A DNA stretch of 64,000 nt. Source: Rhizobium sp. Root1212. GTDB lineage: Bacteria; Pseudomonadota; Alphaproteobacteria; Rhizobiales; Rhizobiaceae. The notes beneath the pieces are model-generated. The model was not told where the DNA came from. It searched no databases and worked only from the letters and a program-made list of their open reading frames with translations. Where the stretch lies: positions 29,784 to 93,783 of the forward strand of contig NZ_LMDA01000010.1 of assembly GCF_001424985.1 (NCBI RefSeq), given 5' to 3'. The position numbers and the translations under genes were made by a program. Numbering within the stretch: position 1 is the stretch's first letter; each line of letters begins with the position of its first letter. This document shows, in pieces, positions 42,894 through 51,350 of this stretch.

Positions 42894-43156
42894 GGTTTGC
42901 TTGCCCGACTATTCCGCCCACACTGCACTCCGGCATCGATGACATTCAGACGGCAGCCAGTTGCCTGCACGCCTTGCTTGATGCTGTCTATGCAGCCTCC
43001 ACGGAAATCCAATATCGCCTTCCAGATGGCGGCAAAGACCGCGCTGCGGAACGCCTCAGTTCGCTTCTCATCATTGCGCGCGACGAAGCCGAGCGAATTG
43101 AGCAAAGGATTGAAGCCTATATCGACGCCGCCAGGGCGGAAGGGGCCGGCAAATGA
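42707..43156 (+). CDS. Chimeric ORF: terminase fragment joined to a small early protein
   Basis: 149 codons from TTG 42707. Residues 4-63 are the terminase fragment. From about residue 64 (CPTIPPTLHSGIDDIQTAAS) it becomes a helical protein ending RIEQRIEAYIDAARAEGAGK. That second part is followed, with a four-base overlap, by a copy of the ERRIEEMIALLD family, exactly as the gene at 53228 is at the other end of the element. Its own start may lie inside the chimera. Whether the chimera is expressed is unknown. Confidence 0.45.
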   Translation: MGSGYATQAAIRAGYSEKTAGQVGTENLKKPEIAAAISAAMNSRAARTEITADRVLKELAKIGFACPTIPPTLHSGIDDIQTAASCLHALLDAVYAASTEIQYRLPDGGKDRAAERLSSLLIIARDEAERIEQRIEAYIDAARAEGAGK

Positions 43157-43359
43157 GAAGCCCTGCCATTTACCGCTTCCGTCGAGCGGAGCTTGAGCGC
43201 CGGATAGAGGAAATGATTGCGCTCCTCGACCTCATGGACGGCGACCCGGATCTTGAAGACAGCGGCGACGACGAACCGTCGATCGGCGGCCGCGCCATCC
43301 GGCTCGGCTGCAACATTGAAGACGATGTCGAGATGGTCGAGAAAGTGGCCAGCAAATGA
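43153..43359 (+). CDS. Small ERRIEEMIALLD-family protein, copy 1
   Basis: 68 residues, with a helical core RRAELERRIEEMIALLDLMD, GDPDLED. It is clearly homologous to the 108-residue protein at 53506-53832 (RRSELERRIEEMIALLDMLD, GDPDLED). Coupled at both ends by ATGA overlaps. Acidic and likely to bind another protein. Function unknown. Confidence 0.65.
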   Translation: MRSPAIYRFRRAELERRIEEMIALLDLMDGDPDLEDSGDDEPSIGGRAIRLGCNIEDDVEMVEKVASK

Positions 43360-43508
43360 AAATCATCGCCCTTATGACCGCCATAGCGATGTTGAAAGCC
43401 GCCAAGGGGATCGCCTGGGCAGCCGAAATTGTTGCCGATGGCGGGGTATGGATCATCGACCAATACGACCCGAGGACGCCGGCCAATAGGACATCTCATG
43501 AGGATTGA
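43356..43508 (+). CDS. Tiny hydrophobic protein (50 aa)
   Basis: 50 codons from ATG 43356, overlapping the previous stop (ATGA) and ending at 43508. MKIIALMTAIAMLKAAKGIA is a hydrophobic N-terminal helix that could be a membrane anchor or signal; WAAEIVADGGVWIIDQYDPR follows. Too short for family assignment; coding status rests on the coupled start. Confidence 0.5.
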   Translation: MKIIALMTAIAMLKAAKGIAWAAEIVADGGVWIIDQYDPRTPANRTSHED

Positions 43509-43679
43509 CATTGAACGGTGCCGCCGACCGGGTGCGCCTGGCGCCGGCTCGTTGCGCCAAGCTCATTCGGTGGGGCTTGTGGAAACGTCGAACAGCGGGG
43601 AAACCCGAGCCGAGATGCGCGGATGCTGGCGAGTCGGTGGTCGGCCCTTATCCCCTTCAGCTCGCTCACCTTGCGAGCA

Positions 43680-44177
43680 TCAATTCTTATCCAAGGTGGA
43701 CGCCGAAGCTCGGCGAGCGCCGATTACTGCATCGATCCTTTCCGTTTGCACTTCCATCAATGTCGAAGGCAACTTGAACGACAAAATAAAAGCCGTCGTA
43801 GCAAAGCCAAAATACGCCCGCTCTAGCCAGACAGCGACTTCCGGAAACCGTACTTTCAGAAGGGTGTCCAGAAAAATTAGGCTGAGGGTGACAAGGTATA
43901 AGTAGAATAGCCACTTCTGCCTGATCAGCTTTGCTCGAATCGACTCCCGCTTCTCTTGCGCGATGCGCCAGGAACCTGGGATTACCGACTGATCTCCAAG
44001 CAAGGTCATTATCGCGATGAGGAAGCCCGCAAGGATCGAAAAAACCGTGACGATGACATCACGCGCATCATCGTTGCCATGAACCAAGTCTTGTCCGAGC
44101 CATCCCGCCGCAAAGCCAAGGACAACAGCACACGTCGTATACGCAATTGGTAAAATGCGTGGGTTATTAGTCTTCAT
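43680..44177 (-). CDS. Four-TM membrane protein of a two-gene cassette
   Basis: 165 residues with four clear membrane helices: ILPIAYTTCAVVLGFAAGWL, VIVTVFSILAGFLIAIMTLL, LFYLYLVTLSLIFLDTLL and AYFGFATTAFILSFKL. A basic loop (AQEKRESIRAKLIRQK) lies between helices 2 and 3. Its start overlaps the upstream gene's stop by 11 bp, so both products are made in fixed ratio. The cassette is inverted relative to phage genes, as expected for accessory cargo. A membrane effector with a cytosolic partner is typical of abortive-infection systems; function here is inferred. Confidence 0.7.
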   Translation of the reverse strand: MKTNNPRILPIAYTTCAVVLGFAAGWLGQDLVHGNDDARDVIVTVFSILAGFLIAIMTLLGDQSVIPGSWRIAQEKRESIRAKLIRQKWLFYLYLVTLSLIFLDTLLKVRFPEVAVWLERAYFGFATTAFILSFKLPSTLMEVQTERIDAVIGARRASASTLDKN

Positions 44178-45108
44178 TGGCGGTGTCCGCAGGCTGCGTC
44201 AGCTCGCGATAGTACACCAACATTTCATTGAAGACCTCAAGGAAAGCAACCGACTTCCCGTATTTCCGAACGCGGACCTTCTTGTTGAGTAGGACGTCAT
44301 CGGGTCGAATTTTCTGGCCCTTGAGTGTCAGAATTTCAAACCCTTCATCAGCATCGGCGATTGCTTCGGCAACATCTGTGATTTCCGCCTGATCGATTTC
44401 GGTGCCGGAACGCTTGTCAAACTTCAGATAGACCTCAACCTTGAGGTTTTCAGTTGCCCGAGCTGGAACCTTTTCCCCGTGAGTAAGTGCGTTGACCTCC
44501 TCCATCACAGACGCGATTAACCTCGACACGACCGGCTTCGGTTTTTCAGCCGCCGCATGCTCTGCAGAAGCGGCATTCGCAACGCCGTCGAATTTGATGC
44601 AAGCTACACCGTCATTTTGAATTGTACGGAGCTTATCGATGTCCGTTCTGTTCTTAAATACAAATGCAGCATCTTCAGCGTTCAGGCCGGCTCCCGAACC
44701 GAGCAGTTGCACATAGGTGTTCAATGAATTTTCGAACAGCCCCAACCGACAAACAATGACTGTCTCGGAAGAGATTAGCGCGATCAACTCGCCGTCAAGG
44801 AAATCCGCCTGTTCAGGCGGAGGTAATAGCGAAAGCTCTTCCACGGTATGGGGCACAATGCCTACAGCGTCATTCGGGACGTATCCAACAAGATAGAGAC
44901 CAATCACGCCGTCTTGTTCACGATAGCCCCGGCATTCAATAGCTTTTGCCCCAGAAATGGCACGTCGCTGAGCAGGCGCCGTAAAGGTCGTGTTGATAGC
45001 CTTCACAGCTTCGTAAATGGACAGCCTGGATGGATTGCCATCTCTCAACGCCCTCACTGAGAGTGCCAGCTTCGTCTGAAGAATCTTATCAACTGTTTCC
45101 TTCGCCAT
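44167..45108 (-). CDS. Cytosolic partner protein of the two-gene cassette, unknown family
   Basis: 313 residues from ATG 45108 with GGGAGG six bases upstream. Soluble alpha/beta protein: KLALSVRALRDGNPSRLSIY, VIGLYLVGYVPNDAVGIVPH, LIALISSETVIVCRLGLFEN, and a C-terminal VEVYLKFDKRSGTEIDQAEI, FEILTLKGQKIRPDDVLLNK. No Walker, nuclease or protease motif seen. Couples to the four-TM gene by 11-bp overlap. Size and pairing recall two-gene anti-phage systems such as Kiwa (4-TM KwaA plus a 300-residue KwaB), but gene order is reversed and I see no sequence proof. Confidence 0.7.
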   Translation of the reverse strand: MAKETVDKILQTKLALSVRALRDGNPSRLSIYEAVKAINTTFTAPAQRRAISGAKAIECRGYREQDGVIGLYLVGYVPNDAVGIVPHTVEELSLLPPPEQADFLDGELIALISSETVIVCRLGLFENSLNTYVQLLGSGAGLNAEDAAFVFKNRTDIDKLRTIQNDGVACIKFDGVANAASAEHAAAEKPKPVVSRLIASVMEEVNALTHGEKVPARATENLKVEVYLKFDKRSGTEIDQAEITDVAEAIADADEGFEILTLKGQKIRPDDVLLNKKVRVRKYGKSVAFLEVFNEMLVYYRELTQPADTANED

Positions 45109-45320
45109 TCACGCCTCCCGCCCGAATCCCTTGGTGCGACCCCAAGACGAAGAAACATGCGCTTAGGTTGAATGTAAACTCCGCTGTACGCCTTTTCTTA
45201 GAATTCTAGCGTTTATCGAAGGTTGCAGTCTTTGGATCTTGTGATGTCTTGCGACGGCGCTCGTCTTTCTCGCTGGGTGCTTTAGAGTCGCTTGCGATTC
45301 TTTTCACACGAGAGGCGAAT

Positions 45321-45659
45321 ATGGAGAGAGCGTTTGAAAGTCACCTTGATATGGCGAAAGCGGAAATAGCGTCCGCGGACGGGATATCGTTGCCGATGGT
45401 GGCGGCTAACCTCAAAGCTTGCTTAGCGAACGCATTCCACTTCGTGAAGCCCAGCAACGTGGCCCTCGCGGCGGCGGAAGACGTTGAAGTGGCATTCCGA
45501 AGTTTGGTCATTGAGATTGGCAAGACCCCGTTAGGGATGGGTCGATCAGCCGGCGTGGATAATGCAAAACGGCTGGTCACGCAACGACTCGATATTCTAC
45601 GCGCGGATCTTTCAAACTGCCCGCCCTCTGAGGAAGCTCGGGCCTTAGGCATAGACTAG
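45321..45659 (+). CDS. Hypothetical protein
   Basis: 112 residues from ATG 45321 with AGAGG six bases upstream, which decides against the longer frame at 45249. Helical throughout (MERAFESHLDMAKAEIASAD, FHFVKPSNVALAAAEDVEVA). No membrane segment or motif. Stands divergent to the two-gene cassette, sharing its promoter region; it could be a regulator or third component, but nothing in the sequence proves it. Confidence 0.55.
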   Translation: MERAFESHLDMAKAEIASADGISLPMVAANLKACLANAFHFVKPSNVALAAAEDVEVAFRSLVIEIGKTPLGMGRSAGVDNAKRLVTQRLDILRADLSNCPPSEEARALGID

Positions 45660-45930
45660 GCGTGATCGGTGGATGAAAATTTGCGCGTCTGGAAACCGTC
45701 GGTAGCGCCGGCGCTCGCCGGACGGCCGGCTTTCATGATTGTGCCGGAATGTCGTCCTGGGCGACATTTGCCGTCCCACGGTTGCTAATGGGTTTCAGCA
45801 GTTCGCACTTTGCGCCACGGTGGCTGGCTTAGTTCGAATATGCCCGTGGGGCATATTTCGTGATCAACCTGTGCAGGGGTGACACCGCTCTTACGTCAGC
45901 AGAGGAAGGTTAAGGTGTCCGAAATCCCGC

Positions 45931-46230
45931 CTAAAAAAGTAATTCCATCAAAATCATCAACGAGAGAACAAATACGACAAAAGCGAAGAAGCAAGTTGCT
46001 GCTCGCCATTTAAGATTGTCTCGAAGGAAAGCTATCGGACCGATCAAGCCGAACACCGAAAGTATAAGCACCACCCAAGCAAATTTGCTTGACTGCAGCA
46101 CGCCTCCAAGCGTGAAGCACGCCGTGGCGAGCGAAAACAGCGACATTGCGACGCCGATCCACTGGATGACGGCATCGGGGATATTAGGATTGTGCTTTTC
46201 AAGCCACGACTGTTTTCTTTCAACGTCCAA
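45931..46230 (-). CDS. Small three-helix membrane protein
   Basis: 99 residues if started at TTG 46230, which has AAAGGG eight bases upstream; no ATG lies near. Three hydrophobic helices: WIGVAMSLFSLATACFTLGG, FAWVVLILSVFGLIGPIAFL, CFFAFVVFVLSLMILMELLF. The upstream part of the open frame to 46368 has no protein-like character. Could be a holin-like or superinfection-exclusion protein; not recognised. Confidence 0.5.
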   Translation of the reverse strand: MDVERKQSWLEKHNPNIPDAVIQWIGVAMSLFSLATACFTLGGVLQSSKFAWVVLILSVFGLIGPIAFLRDNLKWRAATCFFAFVVFVLSLMILMELLF

Positions 46231-46418
46231 TTTAGTGCCCTTTATGAGTTCGCTTTGAAGGCATGCGGTAGCAGCAAAGCGTGTGCAATTTCCTAACCGC
46301 TTGGTACGAGGACGGAGAGCCTGCCGTGCGAATTTAGAGGACAGGTTGCACTTGACTCTATCATGCAATTCAGCATTCTCGCTCGCAGGGCGTGGGGACG
46401 TCCTGTCGGGGGAAATTT

Positions 46419-46838
46419 ATGCAGATCCGAATTTTGATGCTGGCGCTTGCGTTCGGCATATCTTCAATACTGTCCGGCTGTTCGACCACGCAGGCTGAAT
46501 TCCAACGAAATCCAAAAGCTGTCAGCAAGGCCGCTCTATGTAGAGCATTCCTTGAATCCGGTGATCCGTATTTCCGCAAGGATCTGGCGGCAGAACTCTT
46601 TCGCCGCGGTTTGAATCCCTATGATTGCGCAGCGATGGTCCAGCAGCAAAATCAAGCTGCGGCCGCGCTTGTGGCAGTGGCGCTGATAGGGACGGCCGTC
46701 GCGGTGTGCGCCAACAATAACTGCGGCGGCTCGTCCTATCCCGCCTATCGCGGCAACTGCCAATACGACTGGCAATATGATGCCGCCGGCCGGCGATGTG
46801 GCGGCCGCAGCGCCTACTCTCGTCCAGGGGGATATTGA
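46419..46838 (+). CDS. Lipoprotein
   Basis: 139 residues from ATG 46419 with GGGGGAAA upstream. Signal peptide with lipobox ISSILSGC (cleavage before Cys) marks an outer- or inner-membrane lipoprotein. A mid-protein hydrophobic stretch (AAAALVAVALIGTAVAVCAN) and a glycine/tyrosine-rich C-terminus (YPAYRGNCQYDWQYDAAGRR) resemble small envelope proteins carried by phages as morons. Function unknown. Confidence 0.7.
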   Translation: MQIRILMLALAFGISSILSGCSTTQAEFQRNPKAVSKAALCRAFLESGDPYFRKDLAAELFRRGLNPYDCAAMVQQQNQAAAALVAVALIGTAVAVCANNNCGGSSYPAYRGNCQYDWQYDAAGRRCGGRSAYSRPGGY

Positions 46839-46896
46839 TTTGGCGATATTCAACAGCCGCCAGCTATACCATTTGAATTCGGACCGAGAAAAAACC

Positions 46897-47046
46897 ATGC
46901 GATTTTTGAAAGTAATGATTACGATGACTTTGATCGCTGGCGCCGCAAACGAGTCTTTTGCGCACGGTGGCGGATGCCGTAAAAGTTCGCCGCCGGGCCA
47001 ATGCTGTCATATGGATCGCAGCACCGGCAGCGTGCATTGCCACTAG
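46897..47046 (+). CDS. Small secreted YHYH-like (HxDxxTGxxHCH) protein
   Basis: 49 residues from ATG 46897. Signal peptide MRFLKVMITMTLIAGAANES..FA is followed by HGGGCRKSSPPGQCCHMDRS, TGSVHCH, the cysteine/histidine pattern of the short YHYH-type domains (GCHxDRxTGxxHCH), probably metal-binding. Found singly or on nucleases in many phages. Follows the lipoprotein gene on the same strand. Confidence 0.6.
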   Translation: MRFLKVMITMTLIAGAANESFAHGGGCRKSSPPGQCCHMDRSTGSVHCH

Positions 47047-47084
47047 ATCGGAGGTGTCTTGCCCCAAGAGAGTGAGAGGTTGGA

Positions 47085-47345
47085 ATGAACCATCCATCTG
47101 ACAAATCAGGACGCATAGTAGGCAGCATGCTCGTGCTTCAAGCCATGGTGGCGCAGCTATTGGCCCGCCATCCTGATGGTGAAGCTATATTCAGAAGGCT
47201 TGAAAACTTCCCGACCGGACTAGAGCCATCGGTAGATCAGTCGAAAGAAACATTCGACTACCTCGCCGATATGTCGGCCGGCGCCCAGGATACAATTGAT
47301 GAAATCCAGCGAATGATCAACTTGGCGGGCGGTTTCGAGAAGTAG
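47085..47345 (+). CDS. Hypothetical protein
   Basis: 86 residues from ATG 47085 with GAGAGG upstream. Helical: SMLVLQAMVAQLLARHPDGE, FDYLADMSAGAQDTIDEIQR. No membrane segment or motif. It resembles the many small unannotated proteins of rhizobial prophages. No function assigned. Confidence 0.55.
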   Translation: MNHPSDKSGRIVGSMLVLQAMVAQLLARHPDGEAIFRRLENFPTGLEPSVDQSKETFDYLADMSAGAQDTIDEIQRMINLAGGFEK

Positions 47346-47553
47346 AGTTGTCTTCGTTGCTCACTCGTTAAGGGACGAGGGCATGTTCTGCCACAATTCC
47401 TGAAGCAGGCTATGGCACTCTCACCCGATTCGACTTTCCACCAGCGCACCAAGCGTCACATTCCGCTCACGAGGAGTCATCTCGATTGGCTGCTGAGCGT
47501 GCCGTGTTGCTTTCTTCCATTCCCGGCTCGCTGCGGGACAATACTCCTTAGTC

Positions 47554-49698
47554 CTATGCCATCGTCGTCACCGTCACAGACCAGGTACGAGCTGCCGGCG
47601 TTTTGGCTGATCCGGTTGCGTTGAAGAAATAGACCGTAACTGTATCAGCAGCGGTCACGGAAGCTTCGATATTAACGCCAGTAATCCTGGCGCCGTTGTA
47701 GGTGGCTTGCACAAAAACCTTAGTACTGGGGTTTACGCCTGGCACTGTCACGATGAAGGACTTTTCCACGCCGCCGTTGACCGTGCCTACGTCATAGACC
47801 GCCGTCGCGGTGAGCACGGAAAGGACGAGCGATCCAGAACCCCGCAGGTTGTAAAAGCCATCTGCAGAGGCGAGGTTATTCATCTCCGACTTTATCCGCG
47901 CCGCTGACCCATATAAGCCCCGCGCTCTCTGGTTCCCTGCCGGCCGGGCAAGTACGCTGATATCTGCGTTGTTGTATGCGAAGTTGGTTCCGATAATAGT
48001 GGTTGCTGCATAGTCAATGATGAATTTAAGATTCATCGAGAGACCAGCAGGATCGATGTTGGAGCTGCCGATCCCACGCTGCCAAACTAAGCCGTTTGCT
48101 GGTTGAACGCCAATGTGGGCGATTTCCATGTCCAGGTTGAAGACGTTTTTGGGTACGCCAGTCGGACCGGCGTCATCACCCATAGCTCTAGCTCTATCCA
48201 CATTGTAGAGCGCATCACATTTGAAAGCGGTCGAAACGCCCGGTTCCGGCGGCGCCTTCACACCGCTATCAGTATGTCGAGCACGAATGCTTCCGTTATT
48301 CCCCCATCCCTGGATCACCGCGCCGATACCCCCGGACAACCCAGCACCCGCAAACCAAGCCGACACCCCAGATGCGGTTGGCCAAACAGGATTGAAGTCA
48401 AAGTCGGTAACGCTATCTAAATCGATGCTGAAATTGGAGGCCTCTGCCAAGACAATGACGCCCGACTTGACATCTCGATTTGAGCTCAGCGGGCGAGAGG
48501 TGGCATGGCCGCAATTGCGAGATTGGACTCTTGCGTAAAGAAAGCTGTCATCGCCATAACCGGACGGGTCCATATCTGACGTAATGCCATAAATTCCGAG
48601 AGCGCATTCACAGTCCTTTGCGTAGACGCTCAAGCGAATATCTCTCGACCATTCACGGTTGTTCCCTTTAGCTTGGTTCTCTGGGCTGTAGTCCGGGAAC
48701 GTGCCAGGCGTACCCTGCACGAAAGCCGCCCAGCCGCATCGCTCGCCCTGAACAGTAATATCGAAATTCCGGCAACCCCTCTCCATATTCACCGCCTTGC
48801 CGCCGCTACCCCCTAGAAGCCAAGTGGCAGGAAAGTCATATGCTCGAACACGACCAATGATATCGTACGCGCCGCGTGCGAAACCAACAGCATTGTCATT
48901 TCCTCCCTCACCAACGAGATATGTGGGGCCGGGTATATTGTCCCAAACACCATTTATCGTTGCAGTTCGCGTCCCCGCATTCCACGTCAGAATGCGGCGA
49001 TCCTGCCGCGAAATCCCCGTCGGCCCAAAGACGGTAAGCTGCGATACACCCGGTCTGATTTTCCCATCGAAGGCAGCCGGGAGTGTGATCGTATTGCTGG
49101 TGGCTGAAACGGGGATGCCGAAGGTTGCTCGCGGGATCAGAGAACCGTCAATTTCGATATCAAAACGGATGCCAGATTGAACCTGCAGGTTCGGATCACC
49201 GTCGGTAAACACGTTGCCCAAAAACTGGCCATCACCTGAGGCATACGCGCTCCACTCGGTGGGTCTTAGAACAGCACCGGGCTCGCTTTCAAGCCAAAGG
49301 TTGGATCGGGTTACCAACGGCCCGTCCAGTCGGTAGAGGCCGCCGGCAGACATATGGACGATTGTCCTTTCGCGTGCTGCAAAATCCAGAAGCCGTTGCA
49401 TATTCTGATAGGCACCAACGCGACCTATATCGTCACCTATTACGCCTGCCATTTCAGGGTAAACCCGAGCGAGCTTAAGACTGCGTCGCCAAGCGCCAGT
49501 GCTTCCGGTTGGATCTACGGTAGGAGCAACAAAACCGATCTGCAGCGGATCGGCAGTTACCTTTGCTGTTAGGTTGCTGGCATCCCAAAGAAAATGTCCT
49601 TCTCTTCCTGTTTCGGTAAGTAGCGCCGATACGGTTGATGAAGTGGCAAGCGCGGCCATGGCTAACCGAGTGGAAACGCTTTCTACCGGTGAAGTCAT
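47554..49698 (-). CDS. Phage tailspike-like beta-helix protein
   Basis: 714 residues. The first 60 are a virion-anchoring head (TGREGHFLWDASNLTAKVTA, DPLQIGFVAPTVDPTGSTGA), standard in podoviral tailspikes. Next is a parallel beta-helix region of solenoid type (VRAYDFPATWLLGGSGGKAV, YDIIGRVRAYD, NFDITVQGERCGWAAFVQG), where such spikes carry glycan lyase or hydrolase activity. A C-terminal beta-sandwich-like domain (TATAVYDVGTVNGGVEKSFI) probably mediates trimerisation or carbohydrate binding. It determines host surface binding. Inverted relative to the ejection operon. Confidence 0.8.
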   Translation of the reverse strand: MTSPVESVSTRLAMAALATSSTVSALLTETGREGHFLWDASNLTAKVTADPLQIGFVAPTVDPTGSTGAWRRSLKLARVYPEMAGVIGDDIGRVGAYQNMQRLLDFAARERTIVHMSAGGLYRLDGPLVTRSNLWLESEPGAVLRPTEWSAYASGDGQFLGNVFTDGDPNLQVQSGIRFDIEIDGSLIPRATFGIPVSATSNTITLPAAFDGKIRPGVSQLTVFGPTGISRQDRRILTWNAGTRTATINGVWDNIPGPTYLVGEGGNDNAVGFARGAYDIIGRVRAYDFPATWLLGGSGGKAVNMERGCRNFDITVQGERCGWAAFVQGTPGTFPDYSPENQAKGNNREWSRDIRLSVYAKDCECALGIYGITSDMDPSGYGDDSFLYARVQSRNCGHATSRPLSSNRDVKSGVIVLAEASNFSIDLDSVTDFDFNPVWPTASGVSAWFAGAGLSGGIGAVIQGWGNNGSIRARHTDSGVKAPPEPGVSTAFKCDALYNVDRARAMGDDAGPTGVPKNVFNLDMEIAHIGVQPANGLVWQRGIGSSNIDPAGLSMNLKFIIDYAATTIIGTNFAYNNADISVLARPAGNQRARGLYGSAARIKSEMNNLASADGFYNLRGSGSLVLSVLTATAVYDVGTVNGGVEKSFIVTVPGVNPSTKVFVQATYNGARITGVNIEASVTAADTVTVYFFNATGSAKTPAARTWSVTVTTMA

Positions 49699-49846
49699 GA
49701 TCGGGCCTCGAGCGCTGAAGACGAACGACTAGTAATGAGCAAAGGCGGGATACTGGGAGTGACGGCAATCGCGTATGCGAATGGGAAATAAAAGCCGACC
49801 CAGGCGGCTGGGGCGGTTAGATTTCGGTAGGAAAATGTGTAGGCGG

Positions 49847-50011
49847 CTATGCGGCAGCTTCTTCTTCGTCGCAGTCCAACATCTGATGTTTGGACTGCTC
49901 GACCACCATTTCTAACAGATAACACAAGAACGCGCAGTCGGGGTGATCTGCTATCAGTTTACGCAACTCTACCGCTTGGAAGGCGATGTATTGGAGCTTT
50001 GAGTAGAGCAT
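49847..50011 (-). CDS. Tiny hypothetical protein (54 aa)
   Basis: 54 codons from ATG 50011 with GAAAGG eight bases upstream: MLYSKLQYIAFQAVELRKLI, ADHPDCAFLCYLLEMVVEQS, ending in an acidic tail. Shorter than usual gene-finding limits. Lies upstream of the tailspike gene on the same strand. Confidence 0.5.
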   Translation of the reverse strand: MLYSKLQYIAFQAVELRKLIADHPDCAFLCYLLEMVVEQSKHQMLDCDEEEAAA

Positions 50012-50155
50012 GGCGATGGCCTTTCATTAGCGAATACACGCATACGGTGTATTCACCAAGCCTAAAGTTCAACTGCTCTTTCTTGCCGACCATTTCTCAC
50101 AGATTGAATTATACAAGTGTATCAACCAGTATGCGCGCGTTACCGATTCGAATTG

Positions 50156-50320
50156 CTATTCTGCATTCGCAGCCTGGTCTTTCGCCCGGCGCGCAAGAAT
50201 ATTACTGGCTTCATTCCTGGCGTCTTTGAGCATATCGGCAAGATGCTCCAAGCCCGGCTCGGTATCTGCCAGTTTGGTAAGCTCTTCTAACCGCTCAGCA
50301 ATCACTTTAATGTCATCCAT
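50156..50320 (-). CDS. Tiny hypothetical helical protein (54 aa)
   Basis: 54 codons from ATG 50320 with GGGGGAAAG upstream: MDDIKVIAERLEELTKLADT, EPGLEHLADMLKDARNEASN, ILARRAKDQAANAE. A regular amphipathic helix pattern with balanced charges supports coding. No family recognised. Followed by the 54-codon gene at 49847 and the tailspike on the same strand. Confidence 0.55.
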   Translation of the reverse strand: MDDIKVIAERLEELTKLADTEPGLEHLADMLKDARNEASNILARRAKDQAANAE

Positions 50321-50438
50321 GACTTTCCCCCATGCATAAAATCATGACGGAGTCCTAGCGCGCAGATAGCCGACTGGAAATCCCTACTTCTGGTGAAGGC
50401 TGAACCGCAACAACGAAGCCTTTCGGTACTTAGGGGGT

Positions 50439-50475
50439 GGCAAGGCCCCAGCGATTGTGGCGCTGGAACCTTGCC
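50439..50475. other. Stable hairpin in a gene-poor stretch
   Basis: GGCAAGG (50439-50445) pairs with CCTTGCC (50469-50475), and CCAGCG (50448-50453) with CGCTGG (50461-50466); two 2-nt bulges and a 7-nt loop. No T tract. The surrounding 50321-50684 interval (364 bp) holds no gene; near 50558 it shares GTCCATTTGATGT with 39090-39110. Confidence 0.5.
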
Positions 50476-50684
50476 GGCGCTCAGAGTTCCGCCAATGAGC
50501 GAGGCTACGTTATCGCGCCCAGTTCCAACGGCAATCGTAACATTCTAGGGGTGTTGAGCCCGTCCATTTGATGTGAGAGTGGCAACACTCGGATATCGAC
50601 CGTCAGGCGGCGCGTAACCCTGAAAACTACTACGACGCTTTAAAGCGGTGTAACGAACTTATGGCTGGCGGTGGACCGTATCCG

Positions 50685-51053
50685 TCAGTCGCACCAGTTG
50701 ACCTTGTGGTGGGGGCGCCACTCGCGGGCGAAACCTTCCTTCAGCAGGATCGAACCCACCTCGCGGCCGTCCGACAGATAGATGTTCACCAGCGGGCGCT
50801 TGTCGGGTGTCTTGTCGAAGCCTTCGGCAACGATCCTGACTTGCTCGCCGGCCAGCAACTGCTTCAGCCGAGCCCGCGCGATCCGCGCCAGCCGTCGCTC
50901 TTTCTCGCATTTCCATGTTCGCAGCTCGGGCGTATCGATCCCGCGGACATCGACAATCCCCTGCCCCAGCAAGCGCAGTTTCTGGCCATCGCATTTTACG
51001 GTGTCGCCATCAATGACGGTGAGCGTGGCGCAGACCATGAGCATCGACAGCAT
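50685..51053 (-). CDS. Thermonuclease-like (SNase) protein
   Basis: 122 residues with the staphylococcal nuclease fold: VIDGDTVKCDGQKLRLLGQG, IVDVRGIDTPELR, IYLSDGREVGSILLKEGFAR, REW. The calcium/active-site residues Asp (VIDGDT), Asp (GIDTPE) and the late Arg region are recognisable; the middle RLLVNIY is consistent. The N-terminus MLSMLMVCATL may be a short signal peptide, so the enzyme may be exported. Degrades DNA or RNA. Possibly paired with the second SNase gene upstream. Confidence 0.85.
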   Translation of the reverse strand: MLSMLMVCATLTVIDGDTVKCDGQKLRLLGQGIVDVRGIDTPELRTWKCEKERRLARIARARLKQLLAGEQVRIVAEGFDKTPDKRPLVNIYLSDGREVGSILLKEGFAREWRPHHKVNWCD

Positions 51054-51350
51054 GCGGGGGCATCTTTCATCTGGATTGTGAAGTGACAGGGCTTGGTGCA
51101 GATTAGGAACCGAAGCCCTGCCGTTGCCCGCTGGCTTCCGCCGAGGACGGCCTCACGATAATGCCTGCAGATCAAAAGAAAAGCCCCCGGCTGGACGGGG
51201 GCTGAGACTGGCGCTCCGCGCCGGGAGGATAGTGCGGTCTTGCTGAACAGAGGAAGAGAAGCAAGTTGTGCCGGGCCAATGTCGCCCGGCACAACTCTAT
51301 GAGCAATCGTATCATTTTAGGGGTATGGAATAGCAATAGGCCCCGGTGCG

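Noticed and set aside
43429..43905. 158-codon plus-strand frame between the tiny hydrophobic gene and the membrane cassette
   Set aside because: Mostly antisense to the 4-TM gene; low-complexity beginning and no family resemblance.
43680..45108. Naming the two-gene cassette Kiwa (kwaA-kwaB)
   Set aside because: Only size and topology agree; gene order is reversed and no conserved residues could be checked.
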